From contig NZ_CASEXV010000060.1 in assembly GCF_949292005.1 (NCBI RefSeq), positions 19,985 to 83,984 of the forward strand: DNA of 64,000 nt, given 5' to 3'. Made by a program: the position numbers and the translations under genes. Source of the DNA: an uncultured Bifidobacterium sp. (GTDB lineage: Bacteria; Actinomycetota; Actinomycetes; Actinomycetales; Bifidobacteriaceae). Positions 18,065 through 27,989 of this stretch are shown in pieces. Under the pieces are notes generated by a model. It had not been told where the DNA came from. It did no database searches and worked only from the letters and a program-made list of their open reading frames with translations. How positions within the stretch are numbered: the first letter of the stretch is position 1; each line of letters begins with the position of its first letter.

Positions 18065-18955
18065 TCACACCGGCATCCCATCCAAAAAGGCCAGCTCATC
18101 GAAGTCGAGCTTCAGCTGATTGGCGGCGACGTTGTCCACAACCTCCTCGACCGTACGGGCGCTGGGTATGACGATGACATGAGGATCCCTGGCCAGCTCC
18201 CAGGCCAACGCGACACGCTGGTACGAACAATGCCGACGGGCGGCGACCTCACGGAACCTGTCCAGCAGGGAGTCATCGACCGGATCGAGGAATCCCCCCA
18301 GAGGCGAGAAACATACGAACGCGCGCCCCATGTCGCACACATGCCCCAATGTCCGTTCCGGATCGCGGTACACGGGAGAGAATTGGTTCTGAACAGCCAC
18401 CAAGGAGTCCCCGAGAATGGAGCTGGCGATGTCGATGTCCGCAACACCCACGCGCGAGATTCCGACGTGGCGCACCAGACCCTCGTCGACAAAACTCCGC
18501 AAAGCCATCATCTGGCGCTCGTAGGGAAGTTGGGGATCATCGCAATGTGAATACAGCAGCGGAATCGAATCAACACCCAACCGCTGCATCGACTGATGGA
18601 CATCGGCGAGCATGGTTTCCGGACGCGCGTCAGCACGCCAACCATACCGACCGTGGTCGTCAAGGGTCCTTCTCCAACCTGTTTTCGTCGCGACCAGAAC
18701 ATCGTCACGGGGACCATTCCATGATGACAGCGCTTCGGCGACAAGGCTCTCCCCATACCCCAGATCCCCGGGAAGCCCGGAACCCGGCTGCGTCGGTAGG
18801 TAATAGGACCACGCCGTATCCACGTATCGCACCCCGGCGTCCAGCGCCGCATGGATCACCTCGATCGCGTGATCCCGCGACGGGCGTCCCTCCACCGCGA
18901 GCGCCATCGTCCCCAAGCCGATACGCCCTATCTCATATCCCGCCAGAACAGCCAT
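18065..18955 (-). CDS. aldo/keto reductase
   Basis: The protein has 296 residues with the TIM-barrel AKR pattern: catalytic Asp and Tyr in VDTAWSYY near residue 45-52, Lys in VATKTGW near 85, and His in LLYSHCDD near 135. The C-terminal NADP-binding motif IPSARTVEEV is at about 268. Family members reduce aldehydes and ketones with NADPH; the substrate is not predictable. An SD-like GGAGGACGC precedes the ATG. It runs in the same direction as eno but probably has its own transcript. Confidence 0.9.
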   Translation of the reverse strand: MAVLAGYEIGRIGLGTMALAVEGRPSRDHAIEVIHAALDAGVRYVDTAWSYYLPTQPGSGLPGDLGYGESLVAEALSSWNGPRDDVLVATKTGWRRTLDDHGRYGWRADARPETMLADVHQSMQRLGVDSIPLLYSHCDDPQLPYERQMMALRSFVDEGLVRHVGISRVGVADIDIASSILGDSLVAVQNQFSPVYRDPERTLGHVCDMGRAFVCFSPLGGFLDPVDDSLLDRFREVAARRHCSYQRVALAWELARDPHVIVIPSARTVEEVVDNVAANQLKLDFDELAFLDGMPV

Positions 18956-18994
18956 GCGTCCTCCTCTCCGCCGCCCATTGCCCGTCGGCTGCCA

Positions 18995-19513
18995 TCACTG
19001 GGGGAACTCACCCAGATCGATTGTCGGCACGGTCATTCCCAACGCCCTCATCTCCACCACGGGATTCATGAACTCACGTTCACGGAAGATAAGTCCCTCC
19101 CTCATTTCGAATGAGTAGAGGAAATGATTGTCATAGCGGACGGGATCATGCCCGGGAAGAATCACTGTTCCCCCTCCGTCGGCCTCGGCCCACAGCCAGT
19201 CGGGATCGTCCGTGGTCCACACGCGCACGTTCCTCCACGTCCAATCGGGGAAATGCCTGCTCGACCACACATCATATTCGGCGATCCGCTCACGTCCTTG
19301 AACCGCGACGGGATGCCCTGAATCCGATGTCCACAATCCCGAGATGCCATCCTCGGTGAAAAGCTCATGCCGTCTGCGCAAGGCCTCGCCGTGTCCGGAG
19401 GAGAGATACCTCTCCACCGTGGTGCGATTATCCGCGGCGCGATCATCGTCCACGGCCCGGTCGTCGCATGCGATTCGGCCATCGTCTGCCTCACTGCGGT
19501 CATTCATGCTCAT
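18995..19513 (-). CDS. PhzA/PhzB-like NTF2-fold protein
   Basis: The protein has 172 residues. The C-terminal end, with REREFMNPVVEMRALGM and then VPTIDLGEFP, closely follows the end of PhzA/PhzB proteins, which use an NTF2/SnoaL fold to promote a condensation in phenazine synthesis. No other phenazine gene is present, so the substrate must differ. The start at ATG 19513 overlaps the end of the upstream hydrolase by 14 bases and follows GGGGGGATCC, so coupled translation is likely. ATG 19507 is an alternative. The first 35 residues are Asp/Arg-rich and probably disordered. Confidence 0.7.
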   Translation of the reverse strand: MSMNDRSEADDGRIACDDRAVDDDRAADNRTTVERYLSSGHGEALRRRHELFTEDGISGLWTSDSGHPVAVQGRERIAEYDVWSSRHFPDWTWRNVRVWTTDDPDWLWAEADGGGTVILPGHDPVRYDNHFLYSFEMREGLIFREREFMNPVVEMRALGMTVPTIDLGEFPQ

Positions 19514-20327
19514 CTCGGATCCCCCCGTTCCGCGCATCCCTCGTCCCCGCATCATTCGCCGTGTGGACAAGGGATTCCCCATCCTCCGAATGACCGCGCC
19601 GCACTCCGCGCACGACACTCCCATATCGCACGATTGATTCCGTCACATCACGCAGATAACGGATCGACGTGGACCAGTCCCCGCTCACCTCGATGGAATG
19701 ATTGGCCTTCGGATACACCCGTACGAGTCCCTGTCCCGTCAACGACGCCGCCCTTGCCCCATCGAAATACGGATCGGCGTCACCTGCGCACAGCAGGGGG
19801 GCTGCATCGGACGAGGAAATCCCGGAATCCGGCACGGTGATGACCGATTCGGCAGGATCGCAGGGAGGTGGATTGAGGACGGGCGTGAGCAGAACCGCCG
19901 GCAACCCCCTATCGACCAGATGCGGGTAGGTGAGGGTGGACAGCGACTTCGTCACGACCATCACAGAATCATCATCATGCCCAGATGACGTGATCCCCGA
20001 CACCCATGAATCGACAAGACCATTCATGCGATCAATGGTGCGCGGGAAATCCACAACATCGGGAAGATCGAGCCACAGCCTGTCCACGGACCAGCCATCC
20101 CACGACAGAGCCCTGGCGGCCCAGTACAACAGAGGCCTGTCCACCGTGTATCCGATGCCGGGCATGATCAGCACATGGCCTCCTGGACCGCCGGCCCCGG
20201 ATTCGCAGGACGATCCGCCCACATGATCCGAGACGGCAGACGGACGGGGCCACGCACGAATCCTCGCCCCGATACCAGCTCTCGCCGACCCGCGATTCCC
20301 CGCCAACTCATGATCGTGTCGCGTCAC
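19500..20327 (-). CDS. alpha/beta hydrolase
   Basis: The protein has 275 residues. A first strand MPGIGYTVDRPLLYW carries the oxyanion-type glycine near residue 55. A nucleophile Ser lies in VVTKSLSTL near 125, replacing the usual GxSxG. An acid residue is in GDADPYFDG near 195, and a His in ANHSIE near 215. The order fits an alpha/beta hydrolase of the dienelactone/KSL type. The ends are low-complexity. It is translationally linked to the PhzB-like gene downstream. The substrate is unknown. Confidence 0.7.
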   Translation of the reverse strand: MTRHDHELAGNRGSARAGIGARIRAWPRPSAVSDHVGGSSCESGAGGPGGHVLIMPGIGYTVDRPLLYWAARALSWDGWSVDRLWLDLPDVVDFPRTIDRMNGLVDSWVSGITSSGHDDDSVMVVTKSLSTLTYPHLVDRGLPAVLLTPVLNPPPCDPAESVITVPDSGISSSDAAPLLCAGDADPYFDGARAASLTGQGLVRVYPKANHSIEVSGDWSTSIRYLRDVTESIVRYGSVVRGVRRGHSEDGESLVHTANDAGTRDARNGGIRDEHE

Positions 20328-20373
20328 CGCAGACCATCCTCCCCCGCCAATCGCATTCCCAACGCAGCCCCGC

Positions 20374-23300
20374 TCACCCCTGTGACGCCGGCTTCCACAT
20401 CACATCATCCAACAGCGCATCGACCCACCGGATCACCGAGGCCGAATCCATCGGGGTGGAGCCAAGAGATCCGCCGAATGGCGCCGGCACAAGAAGCGTG
20501 CGCGTGACAGGACGATACTGCGTGCCGCGATAGATGCGCTCCAACCGCATCATGACCGAATCCGGGACGTCGATCGGCCGCACACGCACCTTGGCACCCT
20601 GCGACGCGATTTCCTCGACTCCCAGATCCCGAGCCCGTGCCCTGATACGCGCGATCGCGAAAAGATCGTCGAGCTCCTGGGGAGACGCCCCGTAACGGTC
20701 CGTGAGCTCCTCCCGCAGATCGGTGAGGTCCTCGCCGGTGCGCGCCGACGCCAGCTTCCTGTATGCCTCCAGCCGCAGCTTGTCGGAGTCGATGTACTCC
20801 ACGGGAATCGACGCCTCCACGGGAAGGTCGACGCTCACGGAGACCGGCTCCGCCTTGCCCGGGTTCTTGTATTCGTCAACGGCCTGCGACACCATTCGCA
20901 CGTAAAGGTCGAATCCCACACCTTCGATGTGCCCACTCTGCTCGTCTCCGAGGAGATTGCCGGTTCCACGAAGCTCAAGATCCTTCATCGCCACGTCATA
21001 GCCCGATCCCAACGCCGTGTGCTGGGCGATGGTCGCGAGCCTGTCATGCGCCTGTTGCGTCATGGGCCGTGCCGGATCGTACAGGAAGTACGCGTACGCC
21101 CTTTCGTGTCCACGCCCCACGCGTCCGCGAAGCTGGTGAAGCTGGCTGAGCCCGAACCTGTCGGCGTGGTCGACAATCAGCGTGTTGGCGTTGGATATAT
21201 CCAATCCCGTCTCGATGATCGTGGTGCACACCAGCACGTCGATATCCCTGTGCCAGAAATCCCTGATGATCTGATCCAGCTGCTTCTCTCCCATCTTGCC
21301 GTGGGCGATTCCCACGCGCGCACCCGGCACAAGCGATGTGATCTTCTCCGCCACGGACGAGATGTCCTCCACGCGATTGTGGACATAAAAGACCTGACCG
21401 CCGCGGAGCATCTCCCGCCGCACGGCCGCGGTCACCTGGGCGTCCTCGTAGCCTCCCACGTAGGTGAGAACGGGAAGCCGGTCCTCCGGAGGCGTGGCGA
21501 GGGTGGACATCTCACGAATCCCCGTGACGGCCATCTCCAAAGTCCGGGGAATGGGGGTCGCCGACAGCGACAGCACATCGACGTTGGTCCGCAACGCCTT
21601 GAGACTTTCCTTGTGCTCGACTCCGAAGCGCTGCTCCTCGTCAATGATGAGCAGACCCAGATCTTTGAAGCGGATCTTCGGGGACAAAAGCTTGTGGGTG
21701 CCGATCACGACATCAACCGACCCTTTCTCCAAACCAGCGACCGTTTCGCGGATCTGCGCGGGGGTCTGGAACCTGCTCAAGGGGGCGACCGTGACCGGGA
21801 AGCCCTCGAAGCGCTCCGAAAACGTCTCCATATGTTGCTGCACAAGAAGCGTCGTGGGCGCGAGGACAGCCACCTGCTTGCCGTCCTGCACTGCCTTGAA
21901 CGCCGCTCGCACCGCGATTTCGGTCTTTCCGAAGCCCACATCGCCGCATATGAGTCTGTCCATCGGCACGGGACGCTCCATGTCGGCCTTGACCTCGTCG
22001 ATGGTGGTGAGCTGGTCGGGGGTCTCCTGATAGGGAAAGGCATCCTCCAACTCCCTCTGCCAGGGAGTGTCCGGGCTGAAGGCGAATCCTTGCGTACGCT
22101 GACGGGCGGAGTAGAGACGCACCAAATCCTGCGCGATCTCATGAACATGCTTGCGGGCCTTGGCTTTGGTCGCGGCCCAATCCGATCCACCCAGACGATT
22201 GAGCTTCGGCGCGTCGGACCCTATGTACTTACTGACCTGGTCGAGCTGGTCGGTGGGGATGAAAAGCTTGTCGGGAGGAGCGTTGCGCTTGGATGGCGCG
22301 TATTCGATGACGAGATACTCCCTCGTAGCATCGGAGGACGACGCCCCCGCCCTGCGTTGCCGCATGCCGACGAACCGGCCGATGCCATGCTGCTCGTGGA
22401 CCACGTAGTCGCCCGGGGCAAGCTCCATGAGATCGATCGCCCGTCGGCGTCTTTTCGGTGCCGAGGAGGTTCCCGCCACACCGTTACGACCGGTCAGATC
22501 ACGCTCCGTGAGAAGCGCCACATGTGCCGCGCGGTCGATGAACCCATCCTCCGCCTGCGACCGGACCGCGGAGAACCGGGTGGACGACACCGCGGCCACC
22601 ATACGGGACAATCTGTTCAAAGTGCCCTGCGCGGCGGCCGTCAAAGTCACCGCGTATCCCTCCTCCATCAGCTTCGACAGACCTGTTCTGGCCCGACCCT
22701 CATCGCCACGGAACTCATCGGGATGATGGGCGTCAAGAACCATATGTCCGGGTTTCTGGGGATCCACGCTGAAATCGGTGACGCTCCACACCGGGCGCAT
22801 CGACAGCTCCAAGGAGGATATGATCTCATCGACGTCCAGGAAGCTCGCCCTGTCAAAACTCAACGGCGCTCCGGAACCATGCCCGCTCGCCGCGACATGC
22901 CAGCTCGCGGCGAGAAACTCGTTGGCCGTGGCCGTCAGATCCGCGGCCGCACGTCTAAGGCGGTCCGGATCGAACAACATGACCAACGCACGGGATGGCA
23001 GAAGTGACGACACCGGCTCCATATCGTCGACAAGAACCGGAAGAAGCGACTCCATCCCCTCAACGGGCACGGCATTGGCTATGGATTCGAGCATGTCGTC
23101 GGCGTTCGCGATCGATCCGACCAACGATTTCGCCCGGGCACGCACCGAATCGGTCAGCTGGAGCTCCCGGCACGGCGTGGCCCACACCGCCGACGGCACG
23201 TCACGGAAGGTCCGCTGATCCGCTGCATGGAACTCACGTATCGAATCGATCTCATCCCCGAAGAACTCCACGCGAACTGGGAATGGCGCCGTGGGCGGGA

Positions 23301-23964
23301 AGACATCGAGTATCCCCCCTCGAACGGCGAACTCGCCACGATCCATGACCAGATCGACACGAGAATACGAGTTCTCGACAAGCCGCCTCTGCGCATCTTC
23401 CATCGCCAAGCCCTGTCCGCGCGAGAACAGCAGGGGCGTGACGTCCCCAAGTCCACGAACAACCGGTTGAATCAGGGAGCGGATCGGCAGGACCAGAATG
23501 CGGATGGGCCCGAACATCGGATCGTCGTTGCTGGGGTGTCGCAGACGCCGGAACACCTCCATCCGCGTGGCCACCGTGTCCGCCCTCGGCGACAGCCTCT
23601 CGTGGGGCAGTGTCTCCCATGACGGCAGCGCGGCAATGTCGTGTGGATCACCCGGATACCAGGAACGAAGCGCGTTCATCGTATCCTGCGTCTGGCGATC
23701 GGATGGCACCACGACCACCACCGGAAGCCTTTGGGCCATGGCCGCGGTCAGAGCGGGACGAACCCCGCCCACCGCCTGGATGAGCAGATCCTCGTCGTCA
23801 TGCTCCGTCGAATCGACAAGACCATGAAATGCCGGATCCTGACGAAGTGCCTCAAGAAGAGGAGACAGCGATCCATCCAACGGGGCATGAGCCGACGCGC
23901 CGGGCGCGGGAGCGGACATCGACGGGGAATCGGCTAAGCCTTGTGACGCGGTGCTACCGGCCAT
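20374..23964 (-). CDS. mfd: transcription-repair coupling factor Mfd
   Basis: The protein has 1196 residues, full length. The UvrB-homology module occupies the N-terminal 350 residues. The RNA-polymerase-interacting CarD-like domain (MELAPGDYVVHEQHGIGRF) starts near residue 505. Helicase motif I GDVGFGKTE lies at about 672-680, DEEQ box near 775 and motif VI QLRGRVGRG near 950. A C-terminal TRCF domain ends the protein. Mfd frees stalled RNA polymerase and recruits UvrA. Its start overlaps the stop of pth by 11 bases, so the two form an operon. Confidence 0.97.
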   Translation of the reverse strand: MAGSTASQGLADSPSMSAPAPGASAHAPLDGSLSPLLEALRQDPAFHGLVDSTEHDDEDLLIQAVGGVRPALTAAMAQRLPVVVVVPSDRQTQDTMNALRSWYPGDPHDIAALPSWETLPHERLSPRADTVATRMEVFRRLRHPSNDDPMFGPIRILVLPIRSLIQPVVRGLGDVTPLLFSRGQGLAMEDAQRRLVENSYSRVDLVMDRGEFAVRGGILDVFPPTAPFPVRVEFFGDEIDSIREFHAADQRTFRDVPSAVWATPCRELQLTDSVRARAKSLVGSIANADDMLESIANAVPVEGMESLLPVLVDDMEPVSSLLPSRALVMLFDPDRLRRAAADLTATANEFLAASWHVAASGHGSGAPLSFDRASFLDVDEIISSLELSMRPVWSVTDFSVDPQKPGHMVLDAHHPDEFRGDEGRARTGLSKLMEEGYAVTLTAAAQGTLNRLSRMVAAVSSTRFSAVRSQAEDGFIDRAAHVALLTERDLTGRNGVAGTSSAPKRRRRAIDLMELAPGDYVVHEQHGIGRFVGMRQRRAGASSSDATREYLVIEYAPSKRNAPPDKLFIPTDQLDQVSKYIGSDAPKLNRLGGSDWAATKAKARKHVHEIAQDLVRLYSARQRTQGFAFSPDTPWQRELEDAFPYQETPDQLTTIDEVKADMERPVPMDRLICGDVGFGKTEIAVRAAFKAVQDGKQVAVLAPTTLLVQQHMETFSERFEGFPVTVAPLSRFQTPAQIRETVAGLEKGSVDVVIGTHKLLSPKIRFKDLGLLIIDEEQRFGVEHKESLKALRTNVDVLSLSATPIPRTLEMAVTGIREMSTLATPPEDRLPVLTYVGGYEDAQVTAAVRREMLRGGQVFYVHNRVEDISSVAEKITSLVPGARVGIAHGKMGEKQLDQIIRDFWHRDIDVLVCTTIIETGLDISNANTLIVDHADRFGLSQLHQLRGRVGRGHERAYAYFLYDPARPMTQQAHDRLATIAQHTALGSGYDVAMKDLELRGTGNLLGDEQSGHIEGVGFDLYVRMVSQAVDEYKNPGKAEPVSVSVDLPVEASIPVEYIDSDKLRLEAYRKLASARTGEDLTDLREELTDRYGASPQELDDLFAIARIRARARDLGVEEIASQGAKVRVRPIDVPDSVMMRLERIYRGTQYRPVTRTLLVPAPFGGSLGSTPMDSASVIRWVDALLDDVMWKPASQG

Positions 23965-24553
23965 TGAACTTCTCCTGCGCCTGCGACAGACCCTCCACCA
24001 TCACCGTCTCGACCGCGTCGGCGCCGTCGGCCACGAAATCCGGGAGCATGCGCCTCTGGCTGGAATCAAATCCGCCAAGAACCCATCCGACCACGTTCTC
24101 ATGGGCGGCCGCGCCCCGCCGCGCATGCCCCACCCCCATGCGCACACGCGCGTAATCGTTCGTGCCCAACGATCGGTCGATCGATTTGATGCCGTTGTGC
24201 CCCCCGCTGGAGCCGCCGGATTTGACCTTGATGCGGCCGAACTCCAGATCCATGTCATCGTGCACCACGACGATATGGTTCGGCGCTATCGAGTAATACG
24301 TGGCTATGGAGGACACGGCGTCCCCCGAATCGTTCATGAAGGTCAAAGGCTTGGCCAGGAGGAATTTGACAGGGGCCGCTCCAAGGCGCATGATCCCACG
24401 CCCCAGATCGGCGAGTCCTTTGTGATTGGACAGGGACACCGACCACCGGCCAGCCAGCTCGTCGGCCGTCATGAATCCCATGTTGTGGCGCGTCCCCTCA
24501 TACGTCTTTCCGGGATTCCCCAGTCCGACAACCAACCAGAACTCCGAAGCCAT
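23954..24553 (-). CDS. pth: peptidyl-tRNA hydrolase
   Basis: The protein has 199 residues from ATG 24553, preceded by AAGGAAAGAGAG. It shows WLVVGLGNPGKTYEGTRHN with the catalytic His near residue 23, FMNDSG with a tRNA-contact Asn, HDDMDLEFGRIK with the catalytic Asp, and GGHNGIKS. The enzyme releases peptide from prematurely dropped peptidyl-tRNA. The frame is open to 24601, but that part has no support. The pth-mfd order is common in actinobacteria. Confidence 0.96.
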   Translation of the reverse strand: MASEFWLVVGLGNPGKTYEGTRHNMGFMTADELAGRWSVSLSNHKGLADLGRGIMRLGAAPVKFLLAKPLTFMNDSGDAVSSIATYYSIAPNHIVVVHDDMDLEFGRIKVKSGGSSGGHNGIKSIDRSLGTNDYARVRMGVGHARRGAAAHENVVGWVLGGFDSSQRRMLPDFVADGADAVETVMVEGLSQAQEKFNGR

Positions 24554-24695
24554 CCGACTCTCTTTCCTTACTGAGTTCCTCGCTCCACCCGCCATGATCA
24601 ACCATCCCGTTCACCTCTCGTCGACGGGATGGGACTCCAGCCGCACATGCTACCGGCCGCGACAGACGTGCATGTCGGAAGCGCGCGGTGACAGC

Positions 24696-27600
24696 CTAAT
24701 CCTGCTCCAGCTCAAGCGCCTTGCTCAACGCCTCGTCAAGCTGGGACTGCGCCTGCCCGTAAGCGGTCCAATCTCCGGATTTCAAGGCGGTCTGAGAATC
24801 CTCCATGGCCTGATTGGCCTGTTTGAGAAGTTCGCGCAGTTTCTCCCGATTGGCGTCCGCTGACGTGGAGGATCCGGAGTCTACCGACGTGGCGTCCCCA
24901 TTCGTGGACTGCGAGGAGGACGACCCGGATGACGAGCTGTTCCCGGCGTCTCCCGCGGACGCCCCTGAATCGCCTCCGAACACCTGATCCAGAGCCTCAT
25001 CGAGGGTGTTGGCGAAGCCGACCTGATCTCCAAAGGCGACGAGGACCTTCTTCAGCAGGGGGAACCGGGTGGATCCGCTCGACTGGACATACACCGGTTG
25101 GACATACACCAGTCCCCCGCCCAGAGGGAGCGTGAGAAGATTCCCCCGCGTGACCTTTGTGGAGCCGGACTCGAGAAGGTTGAGCTCCTTCGAAACGTCG
25201 GCGTTGGCGTTGAAGTTGTTCTGCGCCTGTCCGGGACCTGGAACGTTGGAGTCCTTGGGGAGTTCCTGAAGCCGGATCGTTCCGTATCCCGCACCCTTCA
25301 CCCCAGCGGTCGATCCGGCGTCGGAGTCCACCGACAGAAAGCCCGTGAGAATCTCCCTGGTTGAGCTGCCCGCGGGGATATACGTTGACGTGAGCGAAAA
25401 CACCGGCTTGCTCGTTCCTCCGGTTTTGAGCGTGAGATAGTAGGGCGGCTGGAGGACGTCGTCATCCTGATCCTTGCGTGATTCCGTCGGATCGACGGGG
25501 ACCTGCCAGAAGTCCTCCCCCGAGAAGAACTGACTGGCACTGGAGACGTGGTACTGGGACAGCAGCTCGCGCTGGACCTTGAACAGGCTTTCGGGATAGC
25601 GCAGGTGGCTCATCAGATCGCCGGATATCTCCGAGATCGGATGGTACTGCCCCGGGAATATGTTCTCCCATGCCTTGAGAACCGGATCCGAGGTGTCCCA
25701 CGCGTAGAGCGTGACGGATCCGTCATAGGCGTCCACCGTCGCTTTCACGGAGTTGCGGATGTAGTTGGCCTTCTGCGAGGCGAGTCCGGAGACGGTGCTC
25801 GATGACTCCGTGGTGGAGTCCTGAGTCACCGACCCCAGATCTGTGGTCTGTGAATAGGGATAGGCGTCCGACGTGGTGTATCCATCGACGATCCATTTGA
25901 CCCGTCCGTCGACTACAGCTGGATACACACGACCATCAAGCGTGAGATATGGCGCGACCTTGGCCACCCTCTCCTTGGGACTGCGGTCATAAAGAATCTG
26001 GGAGTCGGAGTTGACGCGGTCGGAGAACAGTATCTGGTCCGAGCCGAAACGGATCGAATACAGAAGACGTGCGAAGAGATTGCCGATCTTCGGCCCTCCA
26101 TTGCCGGAGAACGTCGTCGTGGCGCCATCGGACCCGGTTGGATAGTCGAATTCCCATGAGGCGGTGCCTTTGGACGCCCCGACGATCGAATATTCAGGAG
26201 CGTTCGGGGAGAAATAGATGCGTGGCTCGTATTTCTCCGATTCGGCGAGTTTGCCCTTGGTGGGTATGCCGGATTCGAAGAACTCCGGCTGACCATCCGT
26301 GGTGACCTTGTTTCCATACGCCGCGACGATGCCGTATCCATGCGTGTACACGGTGTGGTCATTGACCCAGTTGCGGTTGTCGTTGCCATCGAGATTCAGT
26401 TCACGGGCGGCGATGACGGTGTCCTGGCTGACTCCGTCCACATCATATTTGTCCACCGCAAGGGTGTCCGCGAAAGTGTAGTACTGCTTGGACTGCTGAA
26501 GCTGTTTGAAGGTCGATGACACGACCTGGGGATCGAGAAGACGGATCTGGGCTGTGCTTTCGGCATCCTGCGCAAGAGCCCCGGACTTGCCCGTCGTGGT
26601 GGCCTTGTACTCGTTGGTGACCACATTCGTCAGGCCATAGGCCTGCTTCGTGGCGGTGATGTTGCGCTGGATGTAGGACGATTCGGCCTCCTGGGCGTTG
26701 GGATCGACCTTGAATCGCTGCAATAGTGCCGGCCACAGGTTCATGAACACAAGACTGAGCGCAAGGAACGACGCAATCGCCACCGCGGGGGTGCGCCATG
26801 CCCTCAGCGCGGCGGACATTCTCACGCCAACCGGCGCCGGGCCGTCGATGCTGTGCGACCGCATCAGCCACACGCACAGTACGACTCCGAGAATGGCCGT
26901 AAGCCCCGCCATAAGGGATCCCAGAGGGATGGTCGCATGGACGGTGGCGTATGTGGCACCCGTGATCTTGTCACCGCTCTGGGTCAAAGTCCCGAAAACG
27001 GCCAGCACCTGTGTCAGGGACCACGACATCATCACCAGAAGGAGCCAGATGGCGATCTGACGGCGGGCGCGCGTGGTCATGGAAAAGACTCCGTGGCCAC
27101 GTGTGGGCATGGTGACGCGGATTCCTCCCATCAGCGCGTGCATGACGACGGAGAACACGAGTCCAACGGCCACGAGGAAGACTAGCGCCGACGCGACAAG
27201 ACGCAGTCCGGGAAAAACGAAGACATAAAAGCCATTGTCGATGCCGAACTGCGCGTCCTTGACTCCAAACGACTGCGCGTGCGTCATAAGAAGTATCTGC
27301 GCCCAATGGGAGTTGAAGCGCGATCCGAAGAGGACGCCCGCAATCAGGGACACGACTACGGTGATCCTTCTCGCGCGGCGGGAGCTGATGCCCCGTCCGA
27401 TCTCGATGATGTCGCCGTTAATCCGGACCCTCGACCCATCCTCCGAATCCGGGCGCGCGCGTATGGCCAACCAGGCCGCCACATAGCTGACCACGACGAC
27501 CAAAAGCGCATAAACGACCCACAACCCGACCTTGGTCCACAGCTGAGTCCACACGACGCTGGCGAATCCCAACTGTCCAAACCACAGAAGATCGGTGATG

Positions 27601-27878
27601 AAGCGTTCCAGTCCAAGGAACAGACCCACCGCCAGCGCAAGAACGGCGACAATCGCCATGATGGCCCCTGAGACACGCGATGACGAGCGACGTCCTGCCG
27701 CCAACCGCCTCCCGGACCGACCTGCGGCCGCTCCTCCCCGACCGCGACCACCTGTCGGAGGGTCACCATCGGCCCGCACATCCGTCACCACCGGATCATC
27801 CCCGGCCCCACCGCGGCCAGCGCCGAACGCCTCACGAATTTTTTTACGGACAATCTCCCAGAAATCTTCTCTCTTCAT
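24696..27878 (-). CDS. UPF0182 family large membrane protein
   Basis: The protein has 1060 residues. After a cytoplasmic head with an Arg/Gly-rich linker come seven hydrophobic segments up to about residue 330. A long extracellular part of about 600 residues then includes YIQRNITATKQAYGL and FPGQYHPISEISGDLMSHLRYPE, both typical of UPF0182. The C-terminus holds a Ser/Gly-rich linker and a short helical tail. The function is unknown; family members are widespread in actinobacteria. ATG 27878 has TGGAGAT upstream. The frame is open to 28145 but overlaps the divergent GH3 gene. Confidence 0.9.
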   Translation of the reverse strand: MKREDFWEIVRKKIREAFGAGRGGAGDDPVVTDVRADGDPPTGGRGRGGAAAGRSGRRLAAGRRSSSRVSGAIMAIVAVLALAVGLFLGLERFITDLLWFGQLGFASVVWTQLWTKVGLWVVYALLVVVVSYVAAWLAIRARPDSEDGSRVRINGDIIEIGRGISSRRARRITVVVSLIAGVLFGSRFNSHWAQILLMTHAQSFGVKDAQFGIDNGFYVFVFPGLRLVASALVFLVAVGLVFSVVMHALMGGIRVTMPTRGHGVFSMTTRARRQIAIWLLLVMMSWSLTQVLAVFGTLTQSGDKITGATYATVHATIPLGSLMAGLTAILGVVLCVWLMRSHSIDGPAPVGVRMSAALRAWRTPAVAIASFLALSLVFMNLWPALLQRFKVDPNAQEAESSYIQRNITATKQAYGLTNVVTNEYKATTTGKSGALAQDAESTAQIRLLDPQVVSSTFKQLQQSKQYYTFADTLAVDKYDVDGVSQDTVIAARELNLDGNDNRNWVNDHTVYTHGYGIVAAYGNKVTTDGQPEFFESGIPTKGKLAESEKYEPRIYFSPNAPEYSIVGASKGTASWEFDYPTGSDGATTTFSGNGGPKIGNLFARLLYSIRFGSDQILFSDRVNSDSQILYDRSPKERVAKVAPYLTLDGRVYPAVVDGRVKWIVDGYTTSDAYPYSQTTDLGSVTQDSTTESSSTVSGLASQKANYIRNSVKATVDAYDGSVTLYAWDTSDPVLKAWENIFPGQYHPISEISGDLMSHLRYPESLFKVQRELLSQYHVSSASQFFSGEDFWQVPVDPTESRKDQDDDVLQPPYYLTLKTGGTSKPVFSLTSTYIPAGSSTREILTGFLSVDSDAGSTAGVKGAGYGTIRLQELPKDSNVPGPGQAQNNFNANADVSKELNLLESGSTKVTRGNLLTLPLGGGLVYVQPVYVQSSGSTRFPLLKKVLVAFGDQVGFANTLDEALDQVFGGDSGASAGDAGNSSSSGSSSSQSTNGDATSVDSGSSTSADANREKLRELLKQANQAMEDSQTALKSGDWTAYGQAQSQLDEALSKALELEQD
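25085..25114. repeat. 15-bp tandem repeat inside UPF0182 gene
   Basis: GGACATACACCGGTT is followed directly by GGACATACACCAGTC. On the coding strand it duplicates the peptide VYVQ (VYVQPVYVQSS). It is in frame and leaves the protein intact. Confidence 0.75.
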
Positions 27879-27941
27879 ATCTCCAGCGTATCGACCACCC
27901 ATGAATTCGCTTGCCGGCGTAGAGCGCATGGATGGAAGCAT

Positions 27942-27971
27942 ATGGGAACATCGCGCAATCTCTGTTCCCAT
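27942..27971. promoter_or_regulatory. 9-bp inverted repeat between UPF0182 and GH3 genes
   Basis: ATGGGAACA and TGTTCCCAT form a perfect inverted repeat separated by 12 bases, in the 111-base divergent region. A TATAGC at 27976-27981 just downstream could be a -10 element for the plus-strand gene. The arm spacing (centres 21 bases apart, two helical turns) suits a dimeric repressor. The regulator is unknown. Confidence 0.45.
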
Positions 27972-27989
27972 CGCTATAGCATGGTGTTC

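Noticed and set aside
20929..23007. A 692-codon open frame on the plus strand
   Set aside because: It lies wholly antisense to mfd, whose full-length conserved sequence is certain; the frame is open because of high GC codon use.
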